This document shows positions 6,421 to 7,504 of a stretch of DNA of 7,504 bases, piece after piece. A program made the position numbers and the translations under genes. How positions within the stretch are numbered: position 1 is the stretch's first letter; each line of letters begins with the position of its first letter. Source of the stretch: Chlamydiae bacterium RIFCSPHIGHO2_12_FULL_27_8 (GTDB taxonomy: Bacteria > Chlamydiota > Chlamydiia > Chlamydiales > SM23-39). The notes under the pieces are model-generated. The model was given only the letters and a program-made list of their open reading frames with translations, ran no database searches and was not told the origin of the DNA. The stretch lies in the NCBI GenBank assembly GCA_001796155.1, contig MGLU01000029.1, positions 7,366 through 14,869 of the forward strand. Direction: 5' to 3'.

Positions 6421-7401
6421 ATGCCTACTAACATTTATAGTTTAAAAAAATTATTTGAAACTCCAGCTCAAACTGAAACTTACATTCCTTCAGAGCCAAA
6501 ACCAAAAAGAGTTTTGCTAGTAGGGGAGGCCGATTTTTCTTTTGCCTTAGCTTATTCACTCAAAAATCCGGATTATGAAATTGTAGCTACAGAATATAAA
6601 ACTGAACAAGCTCTATTAAAAGATCCAAATATAAAAGCAAATTTTTTAAAAAATACCCAACAACTTAAAAAAAGAAATGTAGAGATTTTTACAGGAGTTG
6701 ATGCAACAAAATTAGAAGAATTTGAAAAAATTCAAGGTGTTTTTGATAAGATTATTTTTAATTTTCCTCACACGGCAAAAAGAAACGGCTCAACTCAAGC
6801 CATGCTTGTTAATTTTTTTAAGTCTGCTAGAAATGTTTTAATAACAAATGGAACAATTTCAATGGCTTTAGTAGATTCATCTCATCATGATGGAAGATAT
6901 GTAATCTATGATGCTTCAAAAACAAATGGTTATAAATTATCAAAACCAAGAAAACAGTTTGACAAATCAAAATTTTATTTTGAGCATGGATATAAACATC
7001 TATCAACAAAAACTGAACGTGTTCTAGCACAAAATATTTCTTTAAAATATACATTTAAATTACTTAGCGAATCTGATCCTTTATATGATATTCATGATGA
7101 CTTTTTGCATTCTTCTGAATTTTCTTCTGATGAAGGCAGAAAAATCCATTTAAAATCTGTTCAAAGATTTTCTTCTCAAACTAAAACAAAATTAACAAAT
7201 GCTCAAAGAAACCGCTTTGAATTGAAAAGAGAAGGGTATAAGAATATAAAAGAAGCAGTAACTGCCGCAAAAAAAATGTTTAACGAAGGACGCTTCAGAC
7301 AGAGCAGAAGATTGACGAAAAGAATAGTAAAGGTTTGTCCTAAAAACCAAGAGTATCAAACAATTTTAGATAAATTAAATCAAATAATCCATCTAACTTA
7401 A
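6421..7401 (+). CDS. BMT5-like (DUF2431) Rossmann-fold methyltransferase with TPR-like C-terminal extension
   Basis: This 326-residue soluble protein matches the BMT5-like family, whose yeast member methylates a uridine in 25S rRNA at N3 using S-adenosylmethionine. Motifs occur in the family order: KRVLLVGEADFSFALA (29-44, SAM-binding motif I), VATEYKTEQALL (55-66), GVDATKL (92-98), FDKIIFNFPH (108-117, NPPY-like catalytic segment), YVIYDASKTNGYKL (160-173) and YFEHGYKHLSTKT (186-198, the YPGYxHxxT-type end of the domain). The first 28 residues look disordered. Residues about 225-270 are polar and basic. Residues 272-322 (EAVTAAKKMFNEGRFRQSRR onward) look like a tetratricopeptide-style helix pair rich in Arg and Lys, suited to RNA or protein contact. 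The start is the ATG at 6421, with only a weak GAGA upstream. It lies 52 bases after the MFS gene on the same strand. Substrate in bacteria is unknown to me; rRNA or tRNA is the family-based guess. Confidence 0.8.
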   Translation: MPTNIYSLKKLFETPAQTETYIPSEPKPKRVLLVGEADFSFALAYSLKNPDYEIVATEYKTEQALLKDPNIKANFLKNTQQLKKRNVEIFTGVDATKLEEFEKIQGVFDKIIFNFPHTAKRNGSTQAMLVNFFKSARNVLITNGTISMALVDSSHHDGRYVIYDASKTNGYKLSKPRKQFDKSKFYFEHGYKHLSTKTERVLAQNISLKYTFKLLSESDPLYDIHDDFLHSSEFSSDEGRKIHLKSVQRFSSQTKTKLTNAQRNRFELKREGYKNIKEAVTAAKKMFNEGRFRQSRRLTKRIVKVCPKNQEYQTILDKLNQIIHLT

Positions 7402-7504
7402 AATGCGTAAATAAATTCCATTTCATATTTTTGATAGCTCATCGATGGGCCAAAAGCCTTTGTTTGATTAAAAGAAAATTCAAAATTTTATAAAAGCGTA
7501 ATAT
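7398..7504 (-). pseudogene. Possible 3' end of a convergent gene, outer-membrane beta-barrel-like C-terminus, with apparent frameshift
   Basis: Read on the minus strand, the 29 codons ending at a TAA (7398..7400) finish with MSYQKYEMEFIYAF. Aromatic or hydrophobic residues sit at positions -1, -3, -5, -7 and -9, which is the pattern of the final strand of outer-membrane beta-barrels. A stop at 7488..7490 closes this frame. If one base of the A run at 7482..7485 is skipped, the neighbouring frame joins on and gives YYAFIKF followed by EFSFNQTK, another alternating strand ahead of a turn. The end would then be a beta-hairpin coming from a gene outside the window. Its stop and that of the BMT5-like gene share TTAA at 7398..7401. 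Only 107 bases are visible, so this could equally be non-coding DNA. Confidence 0.3.

Noticed and set aside
6827..7054. Minus-strand open frame of 75 codons
   Set aside because: It is antisense to the methyltransferase domain, including its conserved motifs.
7447..7458. GGCCAAAAGCC as a terminator hairpin between convergent genes
   Set aside because: The stem is only three G-C pairs and no clean T tract follows; it also overlaps the possible beta-barrel coding end.

Overview
This window reads as a stretch of a very AT-rich bacterial chromosome. Hand counts of single 60-base lines give about 15-28 % G+C in the left two thirds and up to about 40 % in parts of the right third. The layout is recB and recC on the minus strand, divergent from an LplT/YgeD-type major facilitator (MFS) gene. 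As I recall it, the chlamydial chromosome has the same neighbours (recB-recC-ygeD). With the low G+C, weak Shine-Dalgarno sequences and a eukaryote-like methyltransferase gene, this suggests an environmental, protist-associated member of the Chlamydiota. That assignment is an inference. Another AT-rich intracellular bacterium remains possible.

Left part (1..4651, minus strand). recC (4651 down to 1547) is followed by recB (1550 down to beyond base 1), with a four-base ATGA stop/start overlap. These would be the RecC and RecB subunits of the RecBCD double-strand-break repair helicase/nuclease. recB is intact as far as it can be read: 516 codons including helicase motifs I, Ia, II, III and IV, with the C-terminal half outside the window. 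recC is complete in length (1034 codons) and stays in one frame, but one in-frame TGA at 3281..3283 splits it into two open frames. By alignment from memory, this TGA sits where RecC proteins carry a tryptophan. It is therefore a TGG-to-TGA nonsense mutation, a read-through or recoded UGA, or a sequence error.

Middle (4652..6368). A 43-base gap separates recC from the divergent MFS gene and must hold the start signals for both. The MFS protein has a lysophospholipid-transporter-like membrane domain and a C-terminal tail. The tail looks like a lysophospholipid acyltransferase (PlsC-like) domain whose catalytic signatures have been replaced.

Right part (6369..7504). A 326-residue protein carries all the recognisable motifs of the BMT5-like (DUF2431) Rossmann methyltransferase family, which is best known from eukaryotes. 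Its basic C-terminal extension resembles a tetratricopeptide hairpin. Its stop codon shares the bases TTAA with the stop of what looks like the 3' end of a convergent minus-strand gene. That end has a C-terminal outer-membrane beta-barrel signature and one apparent single-base frameshift.

No tRNA, rRNA, CRISPR array, insertion sequence or convincing rho-independent terminator was found. The items most worth checking are the UGA in recC, the pseudo-acyltransferase tail and the eukaryote-type methyltransferase.
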